A DNA stretch of 64,000 nt from Diphasiastrum complanatum (taxonomy: Eukaryota; Streptophyta; Lycopodiopsida; Lycopodiales; Lycopodiaceae), in contig CM055113.1 in assembly GCA_029204225.1 (NCBI GenBank), positions 11,926,234-11,990,233 of the forward strand, written 5' to 3'. The position numbers were made by a program, and so were the translations under genes. The first letter of the stretch is position 1. Every line of letters starts with the position of its first letter. Positions 35,086 to 47,082 of the stretch are shown in pieces. The notes beneath the pieces are model-generated. The model ran no database searches. It was not told the DNA's origin and saw nothing but the letters and a program-made list of their open reading frames with translations.

Positions 35086-36033
35086 TGCTCTGGAGATGCT
35101 CAGGAGAGACGTTGATGATTGTATAGATGCACTCTTAGATGTAAGTTTAAAAGTCTGGAATTCATCCGAATAGGTGGATCAGGCCGCTCGGATCAGGCTC
35201 TCGTTCTATTGGTCACGAAAGTGCGTTAGATGAAATCCAAGGGTTGTGAGGATATCCTTGGCCAAGATGAGCTGCTCGGCGTAATTCTTGATACAAATCA
35301 TAAAAATGTCCCCTGAATAAGACCTAGGGGGTTTACGGCGATCCAAAGAGAGTGAGGAATCACAGGAGGCCATAATAGTAGTGATTTTAGATTGCTCTGA
35401 TAAGTTTGAAAAATTTGAAAAATTTTGGCATGAACTCGAGAGCAGGAATCTAAAATGAATTCGTGGAGAGAAGGGTATAGACTTTTTTAGCAGGAATTTG
35501 CAACTCTATTGAGAATTCATCCTCAGTGTCCACGATTTGGTAATGATGGTCGCAAATTTTGAGACAACATTATGAGGGTCGGCGAATTCTTGTAAGTGAT
35601 TTTTTGATGCCAAAATAGGAAAAAATGTCTGACAGTTGAAAAATTTGTCTGATCAGAATTTGCGGAGATCACAGGGAAATCGTGGGAATTATTTTAAGCT
35701 TCAACGAATTGTTTGCGAATTTTGATAGTGGATATCTGATGCAAAAACTAACTTTTTCTATTTCTAAAAAGTTTGTCTCAGAAACAAAATTTGTGGAGGC
35801 AAAAAGTGAATCGTGCACTATAAAAAAGGGGTCAGACGAATTCTATCTAAGATGGTGTGAGACAAATCTTCTAAAACTAATGGCTTTTGTGATTTTCTCA
35901 AAGAAGATTGTTGGTATACCTGATCTGATAGTATTTTGATGGTTTGAACAAGAAAGCACAGCAAAAAATTTGTCGAAATGGCAGACAAACAATAAAGAAA
36001 AAACATAAAGAAGAACAGTAGGAAAGAAAACAA
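35086..36033 (-). other. Spacer between integrase and additional ORF
   Basis: It contains several GAATTCGTGG/GGCGAATTCT-like motifs (35440-35860) like those in the E3 leader. A minus-strand frame at 36033-35818 is hydrophobic (FSFLLFFFMFFLYCLSA) but looks like composition bias rather than a gene. Confidence 0.45.
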
Positions 36034-36900
36034 CTAATACATATCAAGATAAAAATAGGATTCATTGTACTTTCTTAGTTTGCTCTCATTGACTACAATG
36101 TCGAGGATATCGCCTTGAAGGGTTTGGAGTTGTATATATCCAGAGGCAAAGATTTTTTTAATGACGTAAGGACCTTGGCCAAAAAATTTCAGTTTGTCTT
36201 TGAAGGCTTTGGCCTGGTATAGCAGGATCCTATCTCCAACCTGAAAGGCTCTAAGTTTCAATGATTGATCATGCCATGCTTTTTGTCATCATTTGTGGAC
36301 TTGTTGAGCATGGATGCTGATCCGTCGTGTTTCGCAGAGTTGCTCCAGATGGAATAACCTGTTTGCTAGAGTCTGTTGAGTATCAAACTCAAGATTATAG
36401 GCCACTCGAAGGGAGGGGATATGGAATTCCACAGGGATAACGACTTCTTGGCCATATGTTAGCTGGAAAGGGGTTAACCCTGTAGCTCTATTCGGGGTGG
36501 TGTGATAAGCCCAGAGAGCAGCATGGAGTTTGAGTTCCCAATCAGATCGGCTGGATTCGACGGTTTTGGTGAGAATTCCACATATTGGTGGATTCCGCCT
36601 AGCCATTGCATCATGGATAGTATGGGGAACTTTTGCAATGTACCACAAATTTTTTTGAAAGGAGATCTGCTATGACAAAGTTAAGAAAATGTGTACCCCT
36701 ATCACTGATAAGTTCTAGAGGACATCTGAAACGAACTATAACTTGTTCATAGATAAATTTTGCGGTAGAATGAGCGTCAGCATTGCGAACAGCTCTTGCT
36801 TCAGCCCATTTGGTGCAATAGTTCATAGCTAAAATGATGTAAGGGGATTGTGTGTCTCGAGCAGCAGGACTAATAGGTCCGACGTAATCAATCTCCCATT
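36034..36900 (-). pseudogene. int: Integrase of the E3-type Gypsy
   Basis: Minus-strand pieces in order: 36826-36611 (NYCTKWAEARAVRNADAHST, then ELISDRGTHFLN with the second catalytic Asp), 36648-36289 (SRSDWELKLHAALWAYHTTP and TGLTPFQLTYGQEVVIPVEF) and 36261-36034 (MKLRAFQVGDRILLYQAKAF, GQGPYVIKKIFASGYIQL), the C-terminal DNA-binding barrel. The first catalytic Asp block lies just upstream and is interrupted by a TAG at about 36902. The segment with the catalytic Glu is damaged by a frameshift near 36640. Confidence 0.86.
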
Positions 36901-36901
36901 T

Positions 36902-38256
36902 CTAGAAAGCTTGATCAGTGGTTACAAGGTGTAAAGGCATGTAGTCGGTCTTTTGAAAGCGTTTTGTGTGTTGGCAGACATCACAAGCCTTAGTGTAATT
37001 GTGCGTATCCTTGAAGAGTGTTGGCCACCAAAAATCGGCCAAGAGGATTTTGTTAGCAGTCGTTTCAAAAGAGAAATGGCCTGCACCAATACCTTTATGA
37101 GTGAGAAAAATTATAGACGGTATTTCTCCTTCAGTAAGACATCGTCGAATGATTCCATCTAATCCTTGCTTGTAGAGTTGTCCTGCAATTAACGTATAAG
37201 GTTTAGTTTTGAGGATCAATGCACGTTGTTCAGGTTTAGACAAGGAAGGATCCATTTGCCTTGAAGTTAAATATTTTGGGATTTCATTAGCCCATACGGG
37301 GGTAGAGTCAACTTGGAAAAGGATGGCATCTGGTAAATCATCGTTGACACCTTGATCAGGGGTAGGAAGATTAGGGATTCGGAACAGATGATTTGCTAGA
37401 AAATGTTGAACTCTCTTACGAACCACGATCCTAAACTCAAGTTTTCGCAGTAATAGGATCCATCTAGTAATACGACCTGTGGTGCAGGTCTTGTTGATGA
37501 GATACAATAGTGCTTGATGATCGGTGAAGAACGCAAAGATTTCTCCTAGAAGATAATGGCGAAACTTCTGAACCGCATATGCCATTGCCAAGGCTTCACG
37601 TTCGGTGGTGGTATAATTGACCTCAGCAGATATCAATTGTCGACTAAGAAAACGAATTGGGTAATCCTTTTTTAATTCTCCTGGTTGGGTGAGAACTGCT
37701 CCAATGGCATACTTGGATGCATCGGTATGCACATGGAATTCTTTAGAATAATCAGGAGCCCGAAGGATGGGTGCTTTGGTAAGGGCTTCTTTGAGTTGAT
37801 TGAAGGCGACACGTTGTTCATCCGTCCATTTGGGAACTACAACTACTTTGTGGATTAAGCGGGCTTTGTTAGCGAAATCGAAAATAAAGCACCGATAGTA
37901 GTTGGCGTGGCCAAGGAAGAAGTAAACTTCACGTATCGTACGTGGTTCCGGTAGATTTTGAATGATAAGGATATTTTCAGGATCAGTGGCAATGCCATTT
38001 CGTGAGATAATATGTCCTAACACAATACCATGGGTTACCCAAATCTAGCATTTTTCAGGATCAAGAGAGATACCGAAGCGTTGACATTGGATAAAATTTT
38101 TTTTGAGCACAGACAGATGGCGTATTTTTTCTGAATGTGCTCCTAAATTGTCCAAATAAACCTCTAGGATATCGCCCATCTGTTGAGAAAATGTCGCTTG
38201 CATAACACGTTGGAAGGTGCTAGGGGAATTGCAGAGACCAAAAGGCATGACTACCA
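36902..38256 (-). pseudogene. pol: RT-RNase H-integrase zinc region of the E3-type Gypsy
   Basis: From 38256 the RT reads MVVMPFGLCNSPSTFQRVMQ and the catalytic box EVYLDNLGAHS, with Asn at the second Asp. A TAG at about 38046 separates it from a 373-codon frame: the RT thumb (LGHANYYRCFIFDFANKARL), RNase H (FHVHTDASKYAIGAVL, TEREALAMAYAVQKFRHYLL) and the integrase zinc segment (HKGIGAGHFSFETTANKILL, KACDVCQHTKRFQK). The RT N-terminal half is missing where the Copia LTR begins. Confidence 0.9.
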
Positions 38257-38958
38257 TGTGAAAATACTGTACTTTAGGACCATAAATGGATCTACAAAAG
38301 ATCCACAAGAGTGATTGGATGCTTGCTTAACAATCTATCAAAAAACTAGACACAAGAAAGTTGATCTAGATTGGCAATTTGACAAACTACAAGCATTAAC
38401 AATCAAAAGCATTGATAAACATTGAAATCCGAGCCCACACGTGTGTACTACAGGCTGTAGTACGACCTTCAACCTGAGAAAGAAGTAGAAATTGATTTGG
38501 TTTCATTTGGATCACAAAAACTCTATGTACATAGTGAACTAGCTTGAGATTGCCAATGAGCTCCAAAATTTTTCTATTTTCTCACTATGGAGAGAGGGAA
38601 TACATAGCAAATTCGACTTCCTTCTTGAAGTTAGGTGAATTTCCAGCATGTAATAAGGAAGTTAACTCACTCTCCTTGACCTAAAATGAAACCCTAGTCT
38701 ATTTCCTAGAGTCATGCTTGGTAGATAGCTAGTTGGTCAAATTTTCACCTTAAATCTAGGATTTAGGTCCTATAAACTAGGAATCACTACCAGAATGACA
38801 TGAACAACCCTATGGACTTGACCTAACCTACATTATGAGTGGGTTGCCATGTGGCATCTTGGCCTCACATGTGTGGAATCCACTTATGTACAAAATTTAC
38901 ATTATACTACATGGTTTTTGATCAAGCTAGATTTGCCAATTTTTGGCAATTCTTCACA
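38257..38958 (-). repeat. 3' LTR of Copia C1
   Basis: It is 702 bp, with TGTGAAGAATTG at its minus-strand start and ...TTTCACA at its end, and shares TGTACTTTAGGACCAT with the 5' stub. It is preceded on the minus strand by AAATTTGAGGAGGAG, a polypurine tract. Confidence 0.82.
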
Positions 38959-39169
38959 CTCCTCCTCAAATTTAGCTTGATCTATCTACAACTCTCTTGC
39001 TAGATGAATGAATGCTTTTAGAAGTGTCTACAAAATCCAGTTACAAACAAGGAACTTTTGAGACTCCAATAGAGAATGATGTCCATGAAGGGTCTTTCAC
39101 CACCTCTTAAAGGATCCCTTACAAGATGTTCCACAAATGTGTCTATATACATGTAGCACACTTCAAAAA

Positions 39170-41323
39170 CTATACATTATGCCAAGCCATGGATTCCAAG
39201 GCATTTTGTGCACTTGAAGATACATCGGTAAAACTATTAAGTGCATACATATTGTTGCCAAAGACAATTTGCCTTGCTTGATCCATATGATTGAGCCTAG
39301 ATGGCTCCATCTTGATACTCATGGTTCTTCTTGGAGTCCTCGGGTCTTGAGCTTGCTCCTCCACTTGACTTGACTCCAAACCATCAATGAATTGAATAAG
39401 GTGTTGATCCAAAGGTGCTTCTTCAAGTTTACAAATCTTCCACTCTTGAAAGATCACATTTCCACCATTGACAAATTCTTTGGTTGAAAACATGTAGATT
39501 CTACAATCTCTACTTGAAGAGCAGAACGCTACCATTATTCCTATCATTGAAATAGGATAATCTTTGGTCCTTACATTGGAATGATCATGCACAAAGCATG
39601 TGGACACAAAGATTTCCAAAGCAAATGATGTTTCATCTTTTATGACTCTATTCAAACTATTACAAAAATAGTTATCCAATGAAATTGCTTTATCAACAAC
39701 AAATGTAGATTTCAAAGCAACCCATTTCATTGTCTTGTCATACAAAGTATTAAACACCATGAATCTTAAAGGTAAGAAACAAGTCACCTCATGTCTACTA
39801 CTACTTTCCAAAAAGTATTCAAAGATAGTAGACTCTCCAATGCTCACCACCATTGCAAGATGCACACTTGAATGGACAATTTGCATGCAATTTGATGACT
39901 CGGCCATTGTCATTGAGGACTCCCTTGGAACTCTCATGCTTTGAAGCTGATCCTCAAGATCTTCCTCCTTTTGATGCTCGTCCTCAATGCAAGCAAGATC
40001 ACACTTTGCCAAGATCTCCTTTTGAGTGACCTCCTTTGCCAAGCTCATTCTTTCAAAAGCAACACTAGCTTCCAACTTAAACAATCTTCCATGTTTAAAT
40101 CCCTTTGCAATGCAAACATCATTCTTCAAGATGAAGCAAACACCATGCTTAAAGTGGACATCCAAACCACTTTCTAAGAGTAGACCAACACTAAGCATAT
40201 TCTTGGTGATTGATGGTACATAAAGGACATTTTCTAGATCCATGCATTTTGAGGATTCCAGACACAAAGAGATGGTGCCAACACCATCTATCCTAAACTC
40301 TTCATCATTTGCAGTAAAGACAAAATTTTTAGCAGCATTGTAAGAGTGTAAGGTTGAGAAAAAGTCCTTTTCACAAGACATGTGAGAGCTAGCCCCACTG
40401 TCAATCCACCAATTGTCTCTTGAATTGCTATTGCTTGTTGGTGAGAATGTAGATGCCATCAAGAATACATCTACTTTATCCTCCTCCTCCTCCTTTGCAA
40501 GGTTTCCTTGTTTGTCCTCCTCCACTTGTGCTCTTAGCCTCTTGTAGCATTCCGATGCATAATGCCCCTTCTTTCCACAAAAGAAGCATTTCTGCTTTGA
40601 CTTGTCCTTTGAGCTTGATGCATCATCCTCTTCTTTGGCCTCCTTTGGATGCTTCTTCTTTTCATCGGTCTTCTTTTTGCCCTTGAATGAGAAATTGCCT
40701 TTCTCATCACCATCCTGCAAAGACAAGGAACTCATCCTAGATTTTGCATGGAGCATCCTACACTCTTCAGCCACTAATACACTGTGAAGTTTTTCTATAG
40801 TTGGCAAAGTGTCTTGGATGGCAAAACTTTGGACCAAATTTGCAAAGTCATCTCCTAGACCATTAAAAACAATTTGTACAAGCTCTCCATCATGAATCTT
40901 CTCTCCAATGGAAGCCAACTCCCTATTTAGAGACTTGATTTTGAGTACATAATCTTGTGCACTCTCTTCACTTCTCCTCATGCTTTGCAAAATTTGATTT
41001 CTAAGCATAAGAACTCTAGAAGTGTTGCTAGACTCATAGATTTATTTTAAAGACTCCCAAGCCTCTTTAGCACTAGCACAAGCTGATACTTCTCTCAACA
41101 AATCATTGCTCACATTCATCTTCACACAATGAAGTGCAAGCCTAGATCTCTTCTTGTATCTAGCTAACTCCTGTGCACCTAGAGGTTCATCTTCATCTTC
41201 AATCAAGAACTCATAAAGGTCTTGGAGCACCAAGAGTGACTCCATCCTAACTTTCCAAATAGCATAATTTGTAGAATTCAACCTCTCACTAGCTTCTAGA
41301 AGGTATGCTCCAGCAGATCCCAT
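39170..41323 (-). pseudogene. gag-pol: Copia Gag-protease-partial integrase polyprotein
   Basis: Starting at MGSAGAYLLEASERLNSTNY, the frame is broken only by one TAA at 41044-41042. Then 612 codons are open. In order: capsid helices (SMRRSEESAQDYVLKIKSLN), a zinc knuckle CFFCGKKGHYASEC, an aspartic protease motif WWIDSGASSHM with LENVLYVPSITKNMLSVG, and degraded integrase C-terminal sequence (STCFVHDHSNVRTKDYP, RIYMFSTKEFVNGGNVIFQE). It ends at SSSAQNALESMAWH, which in Copia elements lies just before RT. The integrase core, RT and RNase H are absent. The long surviving frame suggests fairly recent mobilisation in trans. Confidence 0.86.
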
Positions 41324-42112
41324 CTTACTAGTGACTTCTACAAACACGAAATAGATTTGATTGACTTGAAACTCACAAAGGTCTCACACTTGCAGTGTTC
41401 ACTCAAATTTGATTTCTAATCCAACAAATGGACTTATAATCACAGTTCTATCACTCCCTCACAAAGCTGGAATGAAGATAAGATGAAGTGAAAACTACTG
41501 TCAAAAAATCTTGCCAAGCATGAATTTGATTGTCTCTAGAAACTCACTAAGGTCTCTCTCTTGTAGTTTTTCACTCAAATTAGATTTCTAATCCAACAAA
41601 TGGACTTATAATCTCAGTTCTAGCACTCCCTCACAAAGTTGGAATGAAGATAAGATGATGTGAAATCTACTTACAATCAAATCTTGCCAATTTTGACTAT
41701 TTTTGGACAAAAAAATGACTTAATCTCTTTCACACTTTTTGATGTACTTTCAAGACCTGTAAAACAAGTTTAGAGGACCTGACTTTAGCCTAGATTAATT
41801 AGATCTCATGACCCTATGTCAAATCTAATCAATGGCACTCAATCTTGGTAGCTTATCCTAAGATTTCCACCAAAAATTACATCAAAAGCTCACAAATTGA
41901 ATTTCTTTGGATCAAATGAATACCATGCATTAAATGCAGGTTCAGAGGTGCCCACACATGTGGATAGTACAGATTTGGACCCCTACCAAGTTTGGGATCA
42001 AATCTCCTCACCAAAATCAAGATACTAGCTTGCCCTCTCAATACTAGTTTTTAGCACCAAAACTTGCTAAAAATGGATCTGCATTAGATCAATGGCTTAT
42101 GCTCTTGTACTT

Positions 42113-42125
42113 GGCTCTGATACCA
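42113..42125 (-). other. Primer binding site of Copia C1
   Basis: The plus strand GGCTCTGATACCA complements TGGTATCAGAGCC, the initiator tRNA-Met site, directly next to the LTR stub starting at 42126. Confidence 0.92.
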
Positions 42126-42150
42126 TGTGAAAGTACTGTACTTTAGGACC

Positions 42151-43877
42151 ATGGATATGTAGTCATTTTTAAGGCGATCTACTATTTTACACATTGATGC
42201 ATGTTTTCTCTTAGGTTCTACTAAGTTTGTGATCCCCGAGAGCATTCTACTTACTAGTGGGGGAACATATTATGTTCCTTTAAATGGTCTTTATAAGTTA
42301 TTTGTTGTTTGATTCTTATTAGAAGAGTTTTAAATTTTCCATATTGACCTCAAAGAAAAGTTCTCAAAGAACATCATAAGCATGCATTCTAGTGTCCATA
42401 TCAAGGATGACAATGAACCATGACATTTACCCACATACTTTCATATTGTTTCTTGCTTTACTTTGAGCCTTTTCTACAAATCTCTCGACTTCATATGATG
42501 ATGTAAACCCAACTCTTATGGTCACTCTACTTTCCTCCTAAGTGAACATGCACTTGTCATGCTTTTGATGCTAACTCCATCACTAGTAAACCATACACTT
42601 CACAAGAAACAACTCATAATCCACTTTTTGAGATTATGTCACGCTAGTCTTATCCAAATCCAATATTGCTCCCATTTGAAAAACCATAAATTCAACCTAC
42701 CCATTGTTTTATTATCATGTTTTTAGTGTCACATTTTTCCATAAACTTTGACACTTTCAATTTTGGACCCTAAGGAAATGGCGATCTCAAGTGATCACCA
42801 AAATCAATGGATCAGTTGCTTGATTGATTATGATGTGAATGATGTTCCACCAATTTCTTTAATGGTGATCATGACCCTTATCAACTTCTACCGTTGATTT
42901 ACTTGAGTTTTCCTTGATCACTCTCTAGCATTTGCATTGTCACCTTGATTGCACAAAGAGTGATGCTCATAATAGTGATTTCATTCTTGCTTTCTTACAC
43001 ATCTTGACCAAGAATGTCCATGTGGTTCTTGATTTTTTGTACATAATGTTCAAGGCTTCCCAAGTGGATCTATGTTGTTTCACATAAAAGAGGTAATCTT
43101 CTTTGGGATTCCCAACTATCAGGAGATCTTCACTCAAGATTACAAGACTAGAAGTATTAGAGTTATAAAGCCCCATGTTACTTTAATTTGATACTAGCAC
43201 CATGTCATCTAATTTTTCAAACCTCATTAGACCTCAATTTTGATGAAAACTGACATAATTAATCCATCCAAAACATGCAAAGTTCATAAAGAGTTGCAAC
43301 ACACTTGGTTGTTAAAAAAGATGAGCATAACAAAATGAAAATACATTTCTACCCAACGTTGTTAAGTAAAGTATAGTTTTACTTGCGAATTCCAAGAGTA
43401 ATAAAGTGTGTTCACTGTCTTTTGCTAAATAATCTTGTGCACTTCATCCCTCAAAAGCCATCCGACTTCTTGAGTCTTTTGTTGGTGGGAAATTTGGATA
43501 TATGCATCTCATCCTCAAGCCTCCTTAAGCACAACTAGGCTTACACCCAATTAATCACCCTACTAACTGAAGTCATCAGACTTTGACCAAGCCAAGATAA
43601 TTTGCAACAAGAACAAAGACAACATATCCACAAGGCCTTAAACATCAACAAAGGGTTCTAAATGGTTGCAAATGTTATGTATCCTTGAAATTCCCTTCAC
43701 ACATCCAGAGCATTACTTCGTGCCCAAATCTCCACATACTTATAGCAAAAATTGGATATCAATGCCTACATTATGAATATAATCTACATATGTAATATGA
43801 GAAATTGTCTTGTTTCATCAAGAGAGTCTCTCTTTACGTAAAATCACTTTTAACATTTTTACAAAGGAAATGGAGTA
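42151..43877. other. Decayed repeat sequence with a Copia gag scrap
   Basis: On the minus strand at 43176-42967 a frame reads MGLYNSNTSSLVILSEDLLI and ends near HRSTWEALNIMYKKSR, which resembles a Copia Gag helix (xxxAWEALxxxY). Elsewhere only short broken frames are present, and no other gene is recognised. Confidence 0.4.
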
Positions 43878-44165
43878 GCCTCACAGAACATAATCTGTGA
43901 GGCAATTTTTTTTCGGATGCTGGAAGGGGCTCGTAAAAAAAATTTACCTTTTTTTACATGCACCTTCTGCCCGGAAAGTGCGTGTAAAAGAAATTTACAA
44001 CAAAAAAGAAAAAAAAAATGTAAAAAGGGATTTCACGTCGCGGAAGGGCCGGCTCCTCAGCCCTTCCGCCTGGGGAAGGCGATGCGTCCTCGGGCCTCCA
44101 CCCTTGGGTGTAGAGCCTTCCTAGGAGGAAGGGCCTCAGAGCGCCCCCCGACCGCCATTAATTTG
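43878..44165. repeat. Hairpin and GC-rich block
   Basis: At 43878-43903 GCCTCACAG and CTGTGAGGC form a 9-bp stem around an AT loop. Between 44030 and 44165 the GC content rises sharply against the AT-rich surroundings. Within it GCGGAAGGGC and GCCCTTCCGC form a 10-bp inverted pair (44039-44068). It may be a small non-autonomous element. No protein is supported. Confidence 0.5.
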
Positions 44166-45690
44166 TCATAATCATCATCATCCTACTACTCAAAATTCAT
44201 AGCAGCAAGACAAGGAAAAAAACATCCATAGCCTCCCTTTGAGAAGGCTCATTACGCATGAGGCTCACAAAAACATGCTTGTGCAAGTCATTATCAACAT
44301 GAGAGATATGAAAATCAAATGATGAACATGAAATAACATGACACAAACCACAAATGATAGATCCTCAACATCATGAATTTCTTCCATCATCTTCATACTC
44401 TCACAAGAAAAATGAAAGCAGACAAGATTATTGATGTCTAAAATGCAAGAAGATTCTCAATTTGGGCAAGTCGACTACTGATCAATGCAAATGTGAGAAA
44501 AGCAAATAACACATATAGAAAGTTTTTCCAATGAATGGTAAATCTCCAAAATGCACATTCACTTAGCAAATGCATACAATTTTTAACTAGTCCATATGTA
44601 AGAGACCCACCCTTGAACCTTCTCCATTTTGAAGCATGCAAACCCTCGATCCACACCCTTGACCACCAATAGGCACAAGTTCGTTGTGCGATTATTAAGT
44701 GCTATGCTATTATTAACTCTAGTATTAATCCGAATTTCAAGGAACCAACTCGTTTGGTATATGTTTTCGTGATGCTAGTGTCGAGAACTAGATCACTGAT
44801 ATTACATATATCAGTACTTGACTATGGTTGTTCTTGGCCTCGGCAATACTCATTTTGATGTTTGAGCCAAGTTTAACTTATGGATTTACTTTGGTATAGC
44901 TTGGTAGCCAAACTTTAAATACATGAGACATTTTGTTCATGGTACCTCAACAACACTAGTGGGTCTCAATGAAGTATTGCTTTTTAAGAGTAACTACATA
45001 TTGCATACTCGAAAAGGTCATGCCTTTTAACTAATGCACGTCACCCTGCATAGAAGTATGTGCCTTACAACAATATACATATAAATTCATGATTGGGTTG
45101 ATAACATGATGACATCATGCTTGTAATACCATTATGGTTTATACCAATCTACAACTCATATACCATAATTGATACATGACGAGAATAATTTTTTTGAACT
45201 TTGTCGCGGTAGGGATAAGCTATTGTGACCATTTGCAAAAAAAATGAGGTGTTACTCCTAAGTTAGTTTGAGCATTGAAATGAGTTTTTTTTTTTTTTAA
45301 CTTTTAATATGCAATTTTGGTTTTTCTATTTTTTAACAACTTGAATGTCTCGAGTAAGGCAAAGCTTCTTGTTATGTATCTATTACCTTGTCTTGATAGT
45401 GTGCTACCATGGAATCGGCTAGTTAAACAAAAAAGGGGAATCTTGCGTTACGAGGGCTTGGCTGGTGGTCCTGAAGTTTCAACCAATGCTCTGGGTGAAC
45501 GTTGTGACCCTGATCCAAGAAATTGAGCACTCATTGGTTGAAAATATGTTGCCATGAACATACAATTGTAATTTGTGTCACACAAGTTTGGAAGTCTTCT
45601 AAACACTGAGCTTTGTGTTCAGGCTTTGCCGAAGGTGCAGTTTCAATATGAGATTAAGAATAACATTCTCCAAGCAGCAGAGTGGAAGAG
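44166..45690. other. No recognised gene
   Basis: AT-rich sequence with short frames only and a T-run at about 45284-45298. No motif or element boundary is clear. Confidence 0.5.
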
Positions 45691-45808
45691 TCCCATGTGG
45701 CAAATCCAGTTTTATGGGATATAGCCTCAGGGCTTGGGGTGTGAAACCTCCCATGTGGCAAATCCAGTTTTATGGGATATAGCCTCAGGGCTTGGGGTGT
45801 GAAACCTC
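45691..45808. repeat. 58-bp tandem duplication
   Basis: Two adjacent, apparently identical 58-bp units begin at 45691 and 45749 (each with CCATGTGGCAAATCCAG...GGGTGTGAAACCTC). The absence of visible differences suggests a recent duplication. It lies about 1.3 kb upstream of the conserved plant gene. Confidence 0.9.
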
Positions 45809-47082
45809 GTGTGTAAGATACCAGGAGGGGCCCCAAGGAAAGGTCCTTGGAGAATCCAAAGTAGAGACCCCAACCATGTGCCTTGGGAGGAAAAGGGAAC
45901 AAGGGAGAGGGGAGGGCCCCCCCCCCCCCCCAATATGCGTATGCAAAGCACCGTTGGTTATTTCAACGTGGGCTGCATAAGGGGCTATGGCCGCCCATAG
46001 CATCCTAATTTCAACGCTAAAATAATGAACGGGAGAGCACTTTTCAAGCAGGTGTGACATCGGAAGCGGCAAGGGAGGAGGAGGAGGATCCTCGCATCGC
46101 ATCTCAGAAGCACGCAGGATGGCGATGGAGAATTGAAATGGAAATAAAGATGAGGATGAGGATGGGGATGGGGATGGTGGTGCTGCTGGTGGGTCATGGT
46201 GGAAATGGGATGGCGATGAGCCCACAACAGATATACGAGGGAATTGCAAGTACCTATGATGCCAGGTTGTTGACATGTTTCACCATCACAAGTTTCAATT
46301 TTTCAACCAATGCATTTCAATTGTGGCATGAATTCTTTGTAATTGGAGGCAGAAGAATGCAGGATCTGGATGTTTGAGCTGTCCAGCTTAGTCTTAAATG
46401 AATTGGATTGAAAGAATAATGGTTGAGAATTTAGAAATGAGGGGAGCTTTATCTGATGTGAGATAAATCTTCACTTTATGCGTTTAGCTCGTGGAATATT
46501 CTTGTTGCCTACTGTGAAAATTTGCTGCACGGTTGAGTGTTTGTGATCTTTCAAGGTCCTGTCTTCTATCCATGCCTAGATCGTGTTTGCATAAACGATG
46601 ACCTATAGGATCTGAGTATTTGTAGGCTTGATTGGTTCACACTCAAGAGAACTCTCGTAGTGCTTCACAAGGATCTATGTTCGTCGGCTCTGCCTTCTTC
46701 CGAACTGGCTTGACTACGGGCACGGATACTCAACTAGCTCGTTAGTATGTTGGCAAGGGCTCGTTAGTATGTTGGCAAGGGTTGCGATCCAGTTGTGTCT
46801 TTAGGCTGATATCTTTGCATCAGATGGTGGAGCTCATGTTCAAGCTGATTCGTCATCAGCACCAAGAGCAATTCAAACCAGCTTGTCCTTAATATAGAAG
46901 AGATGAAATCGTAACTACTACCATTAACGGCAGTTGAAGAAATATGAGATCCAACTCACGAAGAGTGACGAATGAATTGAAAGGTCATGGAGTGGTTCAT
47001 GGCTTTTGATTGCTCTATTTCTTCCAATTGATAGACAGTTTTTTTGTGCGCAACACTGGCAGGTAAGGGTCAAGAACACAAA
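45809..47082 (+). promoter_or_regulatory. Upstream region of the conserved plant gene
   Basis: It includes a G-rich tract ending in a run of about 16 C (45917-45932), a purine-rich GGAGGAGGAGGA / GATGAGGATG segment at 46075-46190, and a short frame around 46217 (MSPQQIYEGIASTYDA) that might be a 5' exon or upstream ORF. A clear TATA box or transcription start cannot be assigned. Confidence 0.35.

Larger units (their letters stand above)
32957..38256 (-). mobile_element. 3' half of an E3-type Gypsy element, minus strand
   Basis: On the minus strand: RT (broken at 38256 by the Copia LTR), RNase H, integrase to 36034, a GCGAATTC-rich spacer, an additional ORF (35085-33926), a purine tract (33710-33697) and the 3' LTR (33696-32957). 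The LTR matches E3 at 26292-26829. Confidence 0.85.
38257..42150 (-). mobile_element. Copia retrotransposon C1, minus strand, without RT
   Basis: On the minus strand: a short 5' LTR stub (42150-42126), tRNA-Met primer site (42125-42113), leader, gag-protease-partial integrase frame (41323-39170), purine tract (38969-38959) and 3' LTR (38958-38257). It interrupts a Gypsy RT. Only about 25 bp of the 5' LTR remain before unrelated sequence begins. Confidence 0.85.

Noticed and set aside
39170-41008. Novel C-terminal domain on the Copia Gag-protease
   Set aside because: The part after protease retains decayed integrase C-terminal motifs (STCFVHDHSN, VIFQE) and the pre-RT segment, so it is an internal deletion, not a new domain.
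45727-46276. Pro/His-rich minus-strand frames upstream of the plant gene
   Set aside because: They are produced by the 58-bp duplication, the C-run and purine tracts. No splice-consistent gene can be built.
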